Assembly (NCBI GenBank): GCA_028752905.1
Contig: JAQNBH010000003.1
Location: 40,113,354-40,177,353 of the forward strand
Source of the DNA: Cladorhizidae sp. MBARI D1340-BT2
Taxonomy: Eukaryota > Porifera > Demospongiae > Poecilosclerida > Cladorhizidae
Reading direction: 5' to 3'
DNA: 64,000 bases
The position numbers and the translations under genes are program-made. The notes below the pieces were generated by a model that did not search any database, was not told where the DNA came from, and saw only the letters and a list, made by a program, of their open reading frames with translations. Positions 43,146 through 53,529 of this stretch are shown piece after piece (position 1 is the stretch's first letter; each line of letters begins with the position of its first letter).

Positions 43146-43703
43146 GGATCTGCAGGCAGTATTGGAGGCTCTTTCTGATATTGAGAATGACTTTGAAAGT
43201 GACAGTGAACTGGATGATGTGGAAGAAATGAACTAGATGATATTGGAAGAAGATGAACTATATGATGTGGAAGAATGGCCGGCCCCTGAAGAAATGGAAG
43301 ATGCTAATGGCAGCAGTAGTGTAGATGAGACTTTTGGGGAAATGGATGTGGAAACTGGCCATACGAGTGGAAGTTCTTCAAGTGGTCTTGTCAGGTGCAA
43401 AGAAGTTGACAATATTATGAGCCCCACCGAGCGTAGAAACTCCTGGTTCAAATTTGCCAGATGATGATGTTGAGCCCAAGGATATTTCTTCACCTGTTCT
43501 TTGCAGACAAGGTTTTTGACCTAGTAGTGCGTGAAACAAATATTAATACACAAATTCTGATCGTAAACAGGCCACTTACGGTTCGCTCAGGCTCGGTGTA
43601 CTACTGTCAGACTCACCCACCTCTACATCCAGAAGAGTGCTTCAAAGAGTACCACACAGCCCAAGATCCTGAAGAAACCAAGAGCAACACAGTGAACTCA
43701 TGA
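43146..43703 (+). pseudogene. piggyBac transposase with catalytic centre deleted
   Basis: The N-terminal acidic region begins M-D-L-Q-A-V-L-E-A-L-S-D-I-E and continues E-E-D-E-L-Y-D-V-E-E-W. After a frame change at about 43460 comes F-F-A-D-K-V-F-D-L-V-V-R-E-T-N, the start of the piggyBac DDE domain. Within a few residues the frame passes to the C-terminal cysteine-rich domain, C-Q-T-H-P-P-L-H-P-E-E-C-F-K-E-Y-H-T, which binds the transposon end. A normal transposase has about 400 residues with three catalytic Asp between these points; they are missing. This leaves DNA-binding and dimer-type segments without a nuclease. Stops at 43236 and 43464 also break it. Confidence 0.75.
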
Positions 43704-43826
43704 CTATATTGTTATTCAATGACTATATTGTTATTCAATTATCTTCTTATAAAACATTGTACTTGATCTAGCAAGGTATTCAAATGGATTTTTGCTGCTG
43801 ACAATCTTGTTCTAGCTAGATAGCTA

Positions 43827-44092
43827 CCGTATTTGCCGGAGTATAAGTCGCACCGGAATATAAGTCGCACCCCCCAAAGTTGGCCATCATTTTGAAAATC
43901 TATAATAGTTGGAGTATAGGTCGCATGCGCAATAACTCATTCGCTTCCCAGACATTTGATCGACACACGTACCACTAGAGACCCCGCCCAGTTGTTTAAG
44001 GAAAAGCGGCATGTTCGGATTATAAGTCGCACCCCTCAATTGGAGAAGAAGATTTGGAGCTACTACTGCGACTTATACTCCGGCAAATACGG
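43827..44092. mobile_element. 266-bp TA-inserted MITE (CCGTATTTGCCGGAGTATAAG family)
   Basis: Perfect 26-bp terminal inverted repeats starting CCGTATTTGCCGGAGTATAA and continuing GTCGCA, flanked by TA on each side (43825-43826, 44093-44094). Internal copies of TATAAGTCGCACC. The TIR resembles the CCGTATTT..GGANTATAAGTCGCACC ends of Tc1/mariner-type (Tigger/pogo-like) elements known from vertebrates and other animals. Confidence 0.9.
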
Positions 44093-44692
44093 TATATATC
44101 CAGGTAAGTTTTAGTACACAATGTAACAAAAATAGCTCCCACCTACCTAAATTGCCTATCCTATAGCTACCACACAGCATACAGACAAATCTAGCATACT
44201 TTGCATAGTCTAAGCAGCCAACTAACATACAAAAATAGCGTAGAAGCTACCATGACTAGTTTCTAAACAAAGGTATAACAAAAGCGTCAATACGATGGGT
44301 TTTTTTAAACTGGCTATCGAATAGTTACAGTTTGCTGAGATAACCAATGTTCCCTGGACCTGTCTCTGTTGTTTGGTCAATTTTGGAGTAGTAAATATGC
44401 CGTAGGAGCAACTAACAACAGACCGTTTCTTCCCCATGCGATCGACAATTTTTTTGAAAAACAATGCCGCACCCAGGTGACTACTTCCGGTTTGAGTATA
44501 ACGCACATACAATGATTATGACGTTTCCAATTGCCGCCGTGTAAGTGTTAAAATACCAGTCTTCAAAATATTTGCCGCATAAAATAAAATACTTTTCTGG
44601 CTTCCATTTCACACAAGCTTGTGTTATAATGAAGTATACTGTGCATGTTCTGCTTGTTGTTGAGTCATCAAATGGATGCAGACTAACTTCAT

Positions 44693-45265
44693 GAAGCTTG
44701 AAACCTTTATGGTTGCTTCATATGTCACAATAAAAAAAAAAAATTAACTAACTAATGCAAGCCAGAAACGATTATAGGACAATTAAGTTTTAAATTTATC
44801 TTGCTTGGGGTTTCTTGCCATTAATTAGGTAAACCAAAAATAAGCACCACTTCAGTTACCCTCAATGCTAAAAAAAATGTATCAAGTTTATCATTCAAAC
44901 TGGAACGATTAAAATTAGTATTAAACATGGTAATTGTCATTGTCCTATATAATTAGTGTAGGAATGACTTGATCGTAAATTCAAATATATTTAAAGGAGC
45001 AATATTGAACATCTATTTACTGCAGCTATCCTGTGCTCACAACTGGTCCCCAGCATTCCCCAGCCTCAAGATATTCAGCCACTTCATTCAAGTGGTGGGC
45101 TGGAAGGCGGTTAATTACGATGAATTTTTTAGCCGCAATGTAGGGGTCTGCTGCAAGAAGAAGATAATGAAGAAGAGAGAATTTACAATTCCAGAAAGTG
45201 AACAGCAAATATGTGCATGTAGCTGATATTGGTAACTATGCAACTCCTTCCTCAGAACGAGTATA
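44693..45265. repeat. 573-bp direct repeat flanking a transposase, copy 1
   Basis: Nearly identical to 46335-46910. On the minus strand it carries an exon-like segment: a polypyrimidine tract and CTTCTTCTTGCAG, then coding A-D-P-Y-I-A-A-K-K-F-I-V-I-N-R-L-P-A-H-H to a TAG near 45026. Confidence 0.9.
45026..45155 (-). pseudogene. Possible exon preceded by splice acceptor (copy 1)
   Basis: After the acceptor-like CTTCTTCTTGCAG at about 45143-45155, the frame reads A-D-P-Y-I-A-A-K-K-F, then L-N-E-V-A-E-Y-L-E-A-G-E-C-W-G-P. It also exists in copy 2 near 46670-46800. No family recognised. It may be the terminal exon of the gene that includes the neighbouring transposase. Confidence 0.35.
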
Positions 45266-45740
45266 GTGCCTGCCAGCATTACGACCCAGTTTATATATTT
45301 TTACCCACTCATATGTAATCTTTTATTACAGGTGAAGGAAATATCATAAATTCATGCTTTTTGGTAGAGAAGCAGATGAAGATGTCATCTCTAAGGCCAC
45401 AGAGTTGTGTTGCCATAGCAACGACATTGACCACAATGTGGTTTTGTTAACAATAAAGTCTTAAAAACTATTAAAAAATTAATTTAAAATTAATGGAGTA
45501 ACCTTAAAACTTTACAATGCACTCAACCATAACAGTGTATATTGCTGATCATAATTGTAAGACACTTTTGTAAGTTTTACATTTATCATTTTTATAAAAA
45601 TGTTTTCCTTTTCAATATGAAAAAATAAATATCTTGTGATTTCCTTTACAGAAATTTTTTAAAATATGACCAAAATTACACTAAATTAAAGTAGAACAAA
45701 TTTGTAAGACTGAATTTCAAAATTATAATTTGTTCAAAAG

Positions 45741-46376
45741 TTACACACTCAGAAAGTCTGAGAAAATACGTCGATGTGATTTATATAATTTAATTGCCTG
45801 TTCCACATCCTTTCCGGCCTTGTAGCCCTCCCTGTATGCTTTTTCATATTCCCTAGACTTCCTGAAATACTTGCGTATTGTGTCCAGAGATACAGAGTCC
45901 AAAGCTATAGGTATAAGTTTTCGTAATCCGGCGATGGTAAAATTAGTGTGGGCACGTGTAAAGGATTTCGCCTTCCCCCAAACCCTTTCGATAGGGTTTA
46001 GTTCACAGTGGAACTTCGGTATTAATCGTACCATATGACCCCTGCTCAGAAGGTAACTCTCTACAACGTTCTTTTCATTTGCAAAATCTGGATGGTTAGC
46101 CAGGATAACTCTCATCTGTGGGCCAGTCAGGGAAGAAGTGTTTATCCCACGTTCCTCCAGCACCTTCTTCATGCCCTTGGGGACTCCCTTCAAATCGACC
46201 ATTCGTTGGGTAATTCCACTATCAGGGGGCCACTCTGTGTCTCTCAGTGCAGGTTGTGCACCTCCAGATCGCACATTCATTTTTGCCGTGTTCAGAGCAT
46301 CCATCGCGAAAGCCTTATGGCAACTGCTTTGGTCGAAGCTTGAAACCTTTATGGTTGCTTCATATGTCACAATCAA
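45741..46376 (-). pseudogene. DDE transposase (IS630/Tc1-like), C-terminal half
   Basis: A 211-codon minus-strand frame. The C-terminal catalytic part has P-K-F-H-C-E-L-N-P-I-E-R-V-W-G at about 45990-46035; N-P-I-E-x-x-W carries the third catalytic acidic residue in IS630/Tc1-type transposases. It is followed by L-D-S-V-S-L-D-T-I-R-K-Y-F-R-K-S-R-E-Y. The N-terminal helix-turn-helix and the first Asp are not in the frame; upstream it runs into the 46.3 kb repeat with I-V-T-Y-E-A-T-I-K-V-S. It may therefore have lost its 5' exon(s). The frame itself is intact to its stop at 45741, close to a run of AATAAA-rich DNA. Confidence 0.7.
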
Positions 46377-46910
46377 AAAAATTTTTTAACTAACTAATGC
46401 AAGCCAGAAACGATTATAGGACAATTAAGTTTTAAATTTATCTTGCTTGGGGTTTCTTGCCATTAATTAGGTAAACCAAAAATAAGCACCACTTCAGTTA
46501 CCCTCAATGCTAAAAAAAATGTATCAAGTTTATCATTCAAACTGGAACGATTAAAATTAGTATTAAACATGGTAATTGTCATTGTCCTATATAATTAGTG
46601 TAGGAATGACTTGATCGTAAATTCAAATATATTTAAAGGAGCAATATTGAACATCTATTTACTGCAGCTATCCTGTGCTCACAACTGGTCCCCAGCATTC
46701 CCCAGCCTAAAGATATTCAGCCACTTCATTCAAGTGGTGGGCTGGAAGGCGGTTAATTACGATGAATTTTTTAGCCGCAATGTAGGGGTCTGCTGCAAGA
46801 AGAAGATAATGAAGAAGAGAGAATTTACAATTCCAGAAAGTGAACAGCAAATATGTGCATGATGTAGCTGATATTGGTAACTATGCAACTCCTTCCTCAG
46901 AACGAGTATA
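46335..46910. repeat. 576-bp direct repeat flanking a transposase, copy 2
   Basis: Matches 44693-45265 with about 1% difference. Here the left end encodes the N-terminal residues of the transposase frame. Confidence 0.9.
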
Positions 46911-46954
46911 TATGCGAAATAAGAGCCCAGGGAATTTCAACCTCCTCTGTCAAA

Positions 46955-47048
46955 TTAGATATTATTATTATTGTTATTGTTATTGTTATTGTTATTGTTG
47001 TTGTTGTTGTTGTTGTTATTGTTGTTGTTATTGTTGTTGTTATTGTTG

Positions 47049-47080
<32 letters not shown>
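46955..47080. repeat. (TTA/TTG)n microsatellite
   Basis: Compound trinucleotide repeat, ATT-GTT-ATT-GTT, giving spurious poly-Ile/Val or poly-Tyr/Cys frames. Confidence 0.97.
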
Positions 47081-47331
47081 TTAACTCAGGATGTGAATAC
47101 TAACTTGTTGTCTTATAAGGCAGCATTAGCTGCCTCGAGTGAATTTCATTTATGGTAAAATGATAAATCTTCTGCAAGGAAAAAAAGTGTACAGATGGAA
47201 GAGATTAGAGAGAGATGGAAGAAAGAAATTAGAGAGAGAGAAAGATGGAAGAGAAAGATTAGGTTCAAATAGCGACACCAAGTAATGTAATATTAGTTTC
47301 CGGGCTCACTTCGTTGCCAGCTTCACTATCG

Positions 47332-47356
47332 GGGGGGGGGGGGGGGGGGGGGGGGG
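47332..47356. repeat. Poly-G run
   Basis: About 25 consecutive G. An AGAGAGA-rich patch lies before it (47190-47260). Confidence 0.9.
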
Positions 47357-47484
47357 AGTGTAAATGACACCTTTTTTTCTCTACAGACAATAAACAATAA
47401 CTTCAACCTGGATGTTAACAACCACTATTTGTTACTCACGTGGTACGTTTGGTGGAGCAATCCTTCTCACATGTTGAGGGTCGG

Positions 47485-48425
47485 CTATAAAAAAAGGTTT
47501 GATGATTTTGACTGCCCATAACTTTTTTTATAATTGCTCTATGCAGATAATGTTATGCTCAACTTGTTGCTGGTTCTATGTGCTTTGCAATGATATATAA
47601 AATATCTCTTTAGCATATTTTGTCAGAAGATGCATGCAGAAACATCAAGGGCATGCACTTCCTCTGTTTGGCAGACCCCCAAAACTCATGCTGTAAATTG
47701 GTCTGTGGCTTGCCTAAGCTAACATGAGCGAAGCAGAATTGCAATAACTAACGTGGTTAATGAATGGGAAGCTGCCATATTTGGTCACGGCTAAAATTAG
47801 CCCGTGACCAAATAAGGCAACTTGCCACTCTTTGACGGATGGCACGGGACGTTTCCCCGTGGGCGGCTGAAAAATAAACAAATTTTGCAAAGACCCTTCG
47901 GCATGTTTGAGAGGATATCTGACAGTCTAAGCGTTTCCATGGCACAAAAACAAGTAACAGCCTTCAGCACTAACTAATTTTGCTATAGAAACAGTTAGCT
48001 ATAAAAGGGAGGGGTAAAAGCTAGTGCTAAACAGAGATGAAGGAGCGCCTAAGCTATAGCTTTTTACCCTAGCATCCAGGTAGCAGCTATTGAATTAGAT
48101 CATCACAGAACAACAAATTAAGCTTCGCTAGTGCCAATTCCAAGTTTCTGCGTGAATTCTAACTCGAACGGATACGTAGTGGCAATTTACAGCTTTTATT
48201 TTTTAAGTACGGGTCTGCCAAACGGAGGAAGTGCATGCCTTTGATGTTTCTGCATGCATCTTCTGACAAAATATGCCTAAAGAGATATTTTATATATCAT
48301 TGGAAAGCACATAGAACCATCAATAAGTTGAGCATAAAATTATCTGCATAGAGTAATTAGAAAAAAAAGTTATGGGCAGTCGAAATCATCAAACCTTTTT
48401 ACCCAGTTTCATGGAAAGACTTTTC
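47485..48425. mobile_element. Foldback element F, complete copy
   Basis: Two long inverted arms (about 47490-47720 and 48185-48415) share GGTTTGATGATTTTGACTGC, ATGGGCAGTC, AGATATTTTATATATCATTG and AGATGCATGCAGAAACAT. They enclose about 460 bp of non-coding centre with a smaller palindrome near 47770-47830 (TTGGTCACGG...CCGTGACCAA). Single arms occur at 28441-28790 and 55640-55995. Confidence 0.8.
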
Positions 48426-48524
48426 TGTTATATATTGTATGCAAAAATCATGTGCTAATCCACTCCTCTTTGCTAACAGGTGCTGACCAGGGTATATTTA
48501 ATATCTTGGGACAACTATTAACAA

Positions 48525-48625
48525 ACCAATACCACCATTGTTCCACTTAATACCACCATTATACAACCTAATATCACAATTGTACCACTTGTACAACCCA
48601 ATACCACCATTGTACACCCCAAAAC
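48525..48625. repeat. Diverged island of the 21-bp minisatellite
   Basis: Repeated AATACCACCATTGTNCNAC units, the same sequence as at 30.5 and 31.3 kb. Confidence 0.85.
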
Positions 48626-48629
48626 CGGT

Positions 48630-49080
48630 AGGTCCCTATATCCCTATGATGTCACCCCAGTTCCAATATAGGGCACTATGCTCTAGTTCCAACATAAGAC
48701 ACCTCGATTCCAGTTCATCTAACCCCCAGATGAGTACATTGTTATAGTTCCAATAGTAACCACCCCGTTTCCAGCTGACAAATTAGGGGTGGGGCTGCAG
48801 CCAAGAACTGAAATCGAAGTGGTGCCTTATATTGATACTGCGACATAGGTGCTCTATTTTGAAATTGGAATGTCTACTTATAGACACAGGGACAATTGAC
48901 ACAGTTGCAATAATAGGCACCTCGTTTCAAGCTCACTCATTTGGGGGTGTGGCTGGAGCCAAGAACTGGAATCGAGGTGCTTTATAGAGTGAATATAGAG
49001 CACCTATGCCCGGGTTCCTACATAAGGCACCTCGATTCCAGTTCATGGCTCCAGCCCCACCCCCCAAATGAGACGGGGTG
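48630..49080. repeat. Block of dispersed direct and inverted repeats
   Basis: ACCTCGATTCCAGTTC, GGCACCTCG, GGGGCTGGAGCCA and GAACTGGAATCGAGGTGC recur in both orientations, consistent with a degenerate foldback or nested MITEs. No coding region. Confidence 0.65.
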
Positions 49081-49378
49081 AGTCAGCAAAACTCAAAGGG
49101 GTTAACGCACAAATTTCATCCAGCATGTATCTAAAGTGAAGCTTGACCACCTTACCAAAGTTTGAACTGGCAGATTCATTATTAGATAAAATCAATGAAT
49201 AAAGTATAGACAAGATTACTTAATTTAGATATTGCATAAAAATTTGATTGTCATATAAGAAATGTGTTGTTGCTGATGATGGTCCTGTAGTTTATATGTG
49301 GTGTGGATGAGTCGAGGTCCTCTCCAGAATTACAGTACTGTAAAGGTTAGTCGGAAGAGAGGGACCATCGTCAAACTC

Positions 49379-49473
49379 TCAAAAGACTGGAACAGGAACA
49401 ATAAGGAGAAAACACCCTTAAAAACAGACATACAGTACTTTAACAGAAAGCTACACCTCCCCCTCACCTGGGC
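49379..49473. repeat. Empty-site paralogue of the TTAA MITE locus
   Basis: Reverse complement of 41217-41272 plus 42184-42222 with the 907-bp MITE and one TTAA absent. The unoccupied TTAA is at 49418-49421. Confidence 0.92.
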
Positions 49474-49639
49474 ATGTCTTTCTCCACTCCAAATACTCCG
49501 CCCACTGCTTGTCACTTACGTTGGTTTTGGGCACATATACCTGAGGAAGGGGGGCAATGCAATCTTACTTTAGACCAAAAATAGAAATTATATCTCTAGC
49601 ATGTTAGTGTGCCTAAAGATCAGGTCCTGAAAGTTTGAG

Positions 49640-50430
49640 CATCTTGCTAAGCTATAGCTAGAACAGATCATTTGGGGGGGTGGGGTGGGGAGATTAATTC
49701 TGCTAGTTTATCTGTTGAAGAAGGGTACCCAGCTGGTAATATCTGTAGAGCTCCAAGATGGCTATTCATGCACAGGTGGGAGGGAACAATTCTGCTAGCA
49801 AATATGTTCTATAAAGTGGCTGGGGTGAAAAGGGAGTTAGCGTAGGAACATGACATCCCTCCCCTGCTCATACCATATCCCTCCTGCTCATACAATATCC
49901 CCTCTGCTTGAGATAATAATTTGTAAGACTAAACTTAATCACCTGCAGCTTCTTGATGAGTCCATTTCCATTTATCTTGTCTGTGCCGCCATCATCACTA
50001 CTCTGCAGCACACAACATGTCCCAGTTTATGCTAATGTAAACAAATTTTTTTGAAAAGTACCAAGTCTATGTTCAGAGTCACCAACAAATGCATTTGCAA
50101 TGTTAGCTAAGTCTAGCTTATCAGTAATATCCTTATCCGCCCCTGCACAATATAATATCCCCCCCTGCTTGAGAACAGGTCTAGCACAGAGATCTATGGC
50201 TAAATAATCTGTAAGACTCACCTGCTGCAACTTGTCCATCTGCATGCATCTGACTGACTGACTGGATTGTGGTCAATTTTGTGGATCCCTCCCTTCAAAT
50301 CCCTCCCCCACCTGTAAACCTGTAAAACTGTGAAACCACAATCAAGACTCTTATTGGTGTGCAGACTTGGTGCTTGGTTGGGAGGTGTCCATATCAGCTA
50401 TCCACTCAGTATGTTGTCATGAGGCACTCC
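49640..50430. other. Unassigned sequence with old local duplications
   Basis: The 49890-49965 segment (CTGCTTGAGA...CACCTGCAGCTT) is a diverged copy of 50160-50235. A 72-codon minus-strand frame (50245-50027) is unsupported. 50250-50355 is the dispersed repeat shared with 30.9 kb. Confidence 0.45.
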
Positions 50431-50735
50431 CCTTACCCTATCCCAGCCTCCTACAATGCTTCCTAGCTAGAGCATAATCCACCAGAATCCCCTTACCCTA
50501 TCCCTATCCCAGCCTCTTACAATGCTTCCTAGCTAGAGCATAATCCACCACTATCCCAGCCTCCTACAATGCTTCCTAGCTAGAGCATAATCCACCACCA
50601 GTCCCTTACCCTATCCCAGCCCCCTACTATGCTTCCTAGCTAGAGCATAATCCACCAGTAATCCCTTACCTTATCCCAGCCTCCTACAATGCTTCCTAGA
50701 GCATAATCCACCACTATCCCAGCCTCCTATATATT
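50430..50735. repeat. ~60-bp tandem repeat, about five units
   Basis: Units contain CCTTACCCTATCCCAGCC, CTACAATGCTTCCTAGCTAG and AGCATAATCCACCA with length variation. Confidence 0.9.
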
Positions 50736-51271
50736 TTGTTGCCAGATGCCAAAGATAAACAGCACTATGGGATGTTCCCAGGGTATATGAACCCATATGT
50801 ACGGGGAAGCACTATCACGGAAGATGAGGTGATGAAATGCCTCTTTGATATTAGCAAATTGACAATGAACCCGGTAAAGATTACTGCAAAAGGTAGGTCA
50901 ATTCATACTGCACCTACTGGTATGAACATGTTATGCTCATTACTTTACAAGAGGGGTCCATTGCTAACGCCTTCACCAAATGCGAACTAGGAAAGACCAG
51001 ACCTCCATCTGTGAGCAATAAAACGCTGGCCCAGAGGTTTAACATGGTGCTGAGTAAGGACAAGAAAAGTCGTATACAGCTGGGAACTATATTTGAACCA
51101 GATTTAAGACACTGCACTTCCACAATGATCCAAACGCTCTTAAAAGATGTAATAGCTCTCTGTTCAGTAACAACGCTCCATCATGAAAAGGTCCCCCGAA
51201 CCCCCACAACCAAGGACTCCGTAAGTTCTCTGCTTGCAGTGCTGTTCACATATTTGTCAATGACTTTCTAA
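50736..51271 (+). pseudogene. Unrecognised gene of the virus-like cluster (one frameshift)
   Basis: Two plus-strand frames, 50736-50990 and 50933-51271, read as one protein with a frameshift in the 50930-50960 region. Segments include G-M-F-P-G-Y-M-N-P-Y-V-R-G, E-D-E-V-M-K-C-L-F-D-I-S and, later, K-T-R-P-P-S-V-S-N-K-T-L-A-Q-R-F-N. The composition looks coding and globular. I recognise no family. Its stop overlaps the stop of the ERCC4-like gene on the other strand by four bases, a tail-to-tail arrangement typical of compact viral genomes. Confidence 0.4.
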
Positions 51272-51879
51272 CTTGCTACAACAGATGCTGACACGTCTAG
51301 CACATCAGGTAGTTTTTCTTTTCTTTTTAGTTTTTTTAACACTGTCTGTATCTGTATCGCAGAATCAAAAGTGTTTTGTGTCCTTAATACACGTCCTTGT
51401 AATAAGAAAATAAATTGTTGTATTGATGTCCATGACATTGTACGAACAGACAACGATGGTACCGTGAGATTAGGACCAATGACAACACGATGAGACATCT
51501 GGTGGAACCCTTCCCATATATAACCCACATCTATACCAGCAATACTTCCTTTATCATACAGAGTCAACAACTGCTGTTTTCTCATCGGATCAGATATAGT
51601 ATTTTTGAGATCTGACAAGGTTTTTCTTTCTAACCAAGATACAACCCGTATGTTTTCATTTTTCTGTTCTAATATCCACACATCGGCGTGTGGCAAATGA
51701 CAAACTACAAAAGGGGTTGAGATCGAAGGGTTGACAACATGTTGTAACAATGTCAAATGGTAATTTAATAGACGTTCATGATAATCGATCAGAATTAAGA
51801 ATTCCCAATCAGACAAGTAAGAGATTATATAGTCACACAATCGTCTAAGCGGAAAATCACTGATATCTCACCATTTAAC
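51268..51879 (-). CDS. ERCC4-family nuclease
   Basis: A structure-specific DNA endonuclease of the XPF/MUS81 type, which in cells and in some large DNA viruses cuts branched DNA in repair or recombination. In order: L-I-L-I-D-Y-H-E-R near residue 20 (first catalytic Asp and the D-x-x-E-R start), L-P-H-A-D-V-W-I near residue 55 (normally L-P-x-G-D), and V-S-W-L-E-R-K-T-L-S-D-L near residue 68, the E-R-K-x-x-x-D active-site motif. K-Q-Q-L-L-T-L and a V-R-T ... L-L-Q-G-R-V-L segment follow, as in the family core. About 190-200 residues is the size of a single-domain nuclease without the helicase and C-terminal helix-hairpin-helix parts of XPF. No ATG is present between the upstream stop (about 51880) and the motifs, so the true start is lost or non-ATG. 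It is convergent with the gene before it and divergent from 51990. Confidence 0.7.
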
Positions 51880-51989
51880 TCTTTTTCTTAGTCGTAAACA
51901 GTTTGTGACCGATGAAATACTGATGTTTTTTATTTATTAGACCCCATTCATATTTTACAATTTCTGGTTTTAGAAAAACACAAAAAGAC

Positions 51990-52240
51990 ATGGATTCAAC
52001 TCAATTCCGATTGGTAACTGAAGACGGTCGAGATCATCTGACAGACGTTACGATGATTTAACAATAGAACAACGCATCATGTTTTTTCATCATGATTTTA
52101 CCTTCAACGTCAACTGTTCGTCATTTTGGTAGTTGTTTGAAAACTTAGGGGAGTAAGGTCGCTGAGTTACAAACGCTTGAACGTCAGGAAGACGGCAGCT
52201 CTTTCTCTGTTTCACCTCGAATATTCTTTGACATTGAAAT
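51990..52240 (+). pseudogene. Virus-like ORF relic with F-F-D-I-E motif, cut by a Tigger insertion
   Basis: From an ATG at 51990 (M-D-S-T-Q-F-R-L-V-T-E-D-G), the sequence stays coding-like through frame changes: Y-D-D-L-T-I-E-Q-R-I-M-F-F-H-H-D-F-T near 52060-52115, then V-A-E-L-Q-T-L-E-R-Q-E-D-G near 52160-52200 and P-R-I-F-F-D-I-E-M at about 52210-52240. F-D-I-E resembles the Exo I motif of family B DNA polymerases, but four residues are thin evidence. It stops where Tigger-derived sequence begins. About 110 bases separate its ATG from the ERCC4-like frame on the other strand, a divergent gene pair. Confidence 0.3.
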
Positions 52241-52299
52241 GGTGTGTATAAAAAGTATCATAACCCTATAATGGCGCATTGAAATGCTCTGAAACTTGA

Positions 52300-53073
52300 A
52301 ACAATGACAGTTTATGTCAGGGCCAGCAGGTCGTGTGAGTCACATGCCGAGTCCACCTCCGTGCCTGTGGTTTCTATCAGGGTGCTGTAGTGTTGAATGA
52401 GTGCCTCCAGCCTTGCTTCCTCCGCCTCCCTGGCTATGTTTTCGAAGGTCTGGGTCAGTGTCTGGGCGGCATCCTCTCCCCCCATGGCCCAGCACTTCGT
52501 CCTCTGGACCCTCATACATAAGGCAAGAAAAAAGGGGGGGAAATGCAATAGTTCCCCCCTTTTTAAAGCACTTCTTAAAGCACTTCTTGATGGTGGACAC
52601 GTGGAGGTTATCCCAGGCCTTCTTGAGCCAGCGGATCGCCATCAGAACGTCACCTTCTTGACAAGCGAGCTCATTTTCTCAGTGCAACCATTATTGGCAT
52701 TCACAGTGTCGTCCATAAGCCAGAGAATGTAGCGGATCACCTGCTTCCGGTAGACCAGCTTCATGGCCTGGATGATGCCAGCGTCCATAGGCTGAAGCTT
52801 GGAGGTGTTGTTGGCGGGCAGGAAGACCAGCTTGAGGTTTCTGAGGTTGATATCTGAGTGCGCTGAGCAGTTGTCAATGGAGATGATGATCTTCCGGCCC
52901 TCGGCAAGCATCTTATTGTTGGTGCGCTTGAGCCACTGCTCCCAGATGGGAGCGCTCATCCATGCCTTGGCCTGTGCCTCATACTCGATGCCGAGGTCCC
53001 TCTTTGGATCAATGCAGATGTAAATATGTACTAGTTTTTGATCTTTCACAGTTAATGGAAGGTAGATCTTCAA
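52300..53073 (-). pseudogene. Tigger/pogo transposase (DDE_1), central and C-terminal part
   Basis: A Tc1/mariner-superfamily transposase of the pogo/Tigger branch. The frame 53073-52642 has I-I-S-I-D-N-C-S-A-H near its middle (second catalytic Asp) and L-V-F-L-P-A-N-N-T-S-K-L-Q-P-M-D-A-G-I-I-Q. The latter contains the third Asp of the DDD triad and is diagnostic of DDE_1. After a frameshift at about 52640, A-I-R-W-L-K-K-A-W-D-N then T-I-K-K-C-F follow, the usual C-terminal helix. An acidic tail (Q-T-F-E-N-I-A-R-E-A-E-E-A-R) lies at 52312-52548. The N-terminal centromere-protein-B-like DNA-binding part and the first Asp are missing. It is inserted within the virus-like cluster. Confidence 0.85.
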
Positions 53074-53274
53074 ACAAAAAACATGTATTCTTGGGTGCTT
53101 AGTCTTATTTGGGAGGATATTGACCCAGCCAAGTGGTCTTATACGAGAGGTGGACTTATCTTAGAGGGTCTTACTTGGGAGGGGCAAAATAAAGCCAGCC
53201 AACCGGGAGCAAGCAAAAGTTGTCTTATAATGGAGCTGGTCTTACTTGGGAGGGTCTTAATATGGAGGGACCAC

Positions 53275-53515
53275 TGTATAGGCAAATTACTAGACCCTAA
53301 AGCGGAGGGACCTCAAAAATCTGGATCGCTCCAACTGGCGTCACAATCCACTCTGGGTTGCGAAGTGCCCAAAAATTAAAAATGGTACGAGTGGCTAGAG
53401 GAAGCTCTAGGCGTTAAAAATGTATTACTGGTCAGACATGTGGGTGCAAAATTGAGGGCGTTGAAAAAATAAACGTCCTCAATTTTGTATGCGCTAGAGC
53501 TTCCTCTAGCCATCG
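53275..53515 (+). mobile_element. MITE family M1, copy
   Basis: GGCAAATTACTAGACCCTAA, GTACGAGTGGCTAGAGGAAG and the hairpin AATTGAGGGCGTTGAAAAAA/ACGTCCTCAATTTTG. It ends with GAGCTTCCTCTAGCCATCGTACCA as inverted end. Confidence 0.7.
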
Positions 53516-53529
53516 TACCATTTTAATAT

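Larger units (their letters stand above)
42798..44547 (+). mobile_element. Internally deleted piggyBac-like element
   Basis: Bounded by TTAA at 42794-42797 and 44548-44551. The ends CTCTTACACTGCG and, inverted, CACTTACACGGCG match at 11 of 13 positions. Subterminal repeats of GTTTGTCACGGCGTTTGTGACA type occur at 42812-42930. It carries the shortened transposase frame at 43146-43703 and a nested 266-bp MITE. Confidence 0.7.

Noticed and set aside
43237..43493. Minus-strand Ser-rich ORF (86 codons)
   Set aside because: Antisense of the piggyBac acidic N-terminus.
44693..46910. LTR retrotransposon with 0.57-kb LTRs
   Set aside because: No TG...CA ends, primer site or reverse transcriptase; the enclosed frame is a DDE DNA transposase and overlaps the repeat.
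46840..47158. Tyr/Cys-rich or Ile/Val-rich membrane-like ORF
   Set aside because: Translation of a trinucleotide microsatellite; not a transmembrane protein.
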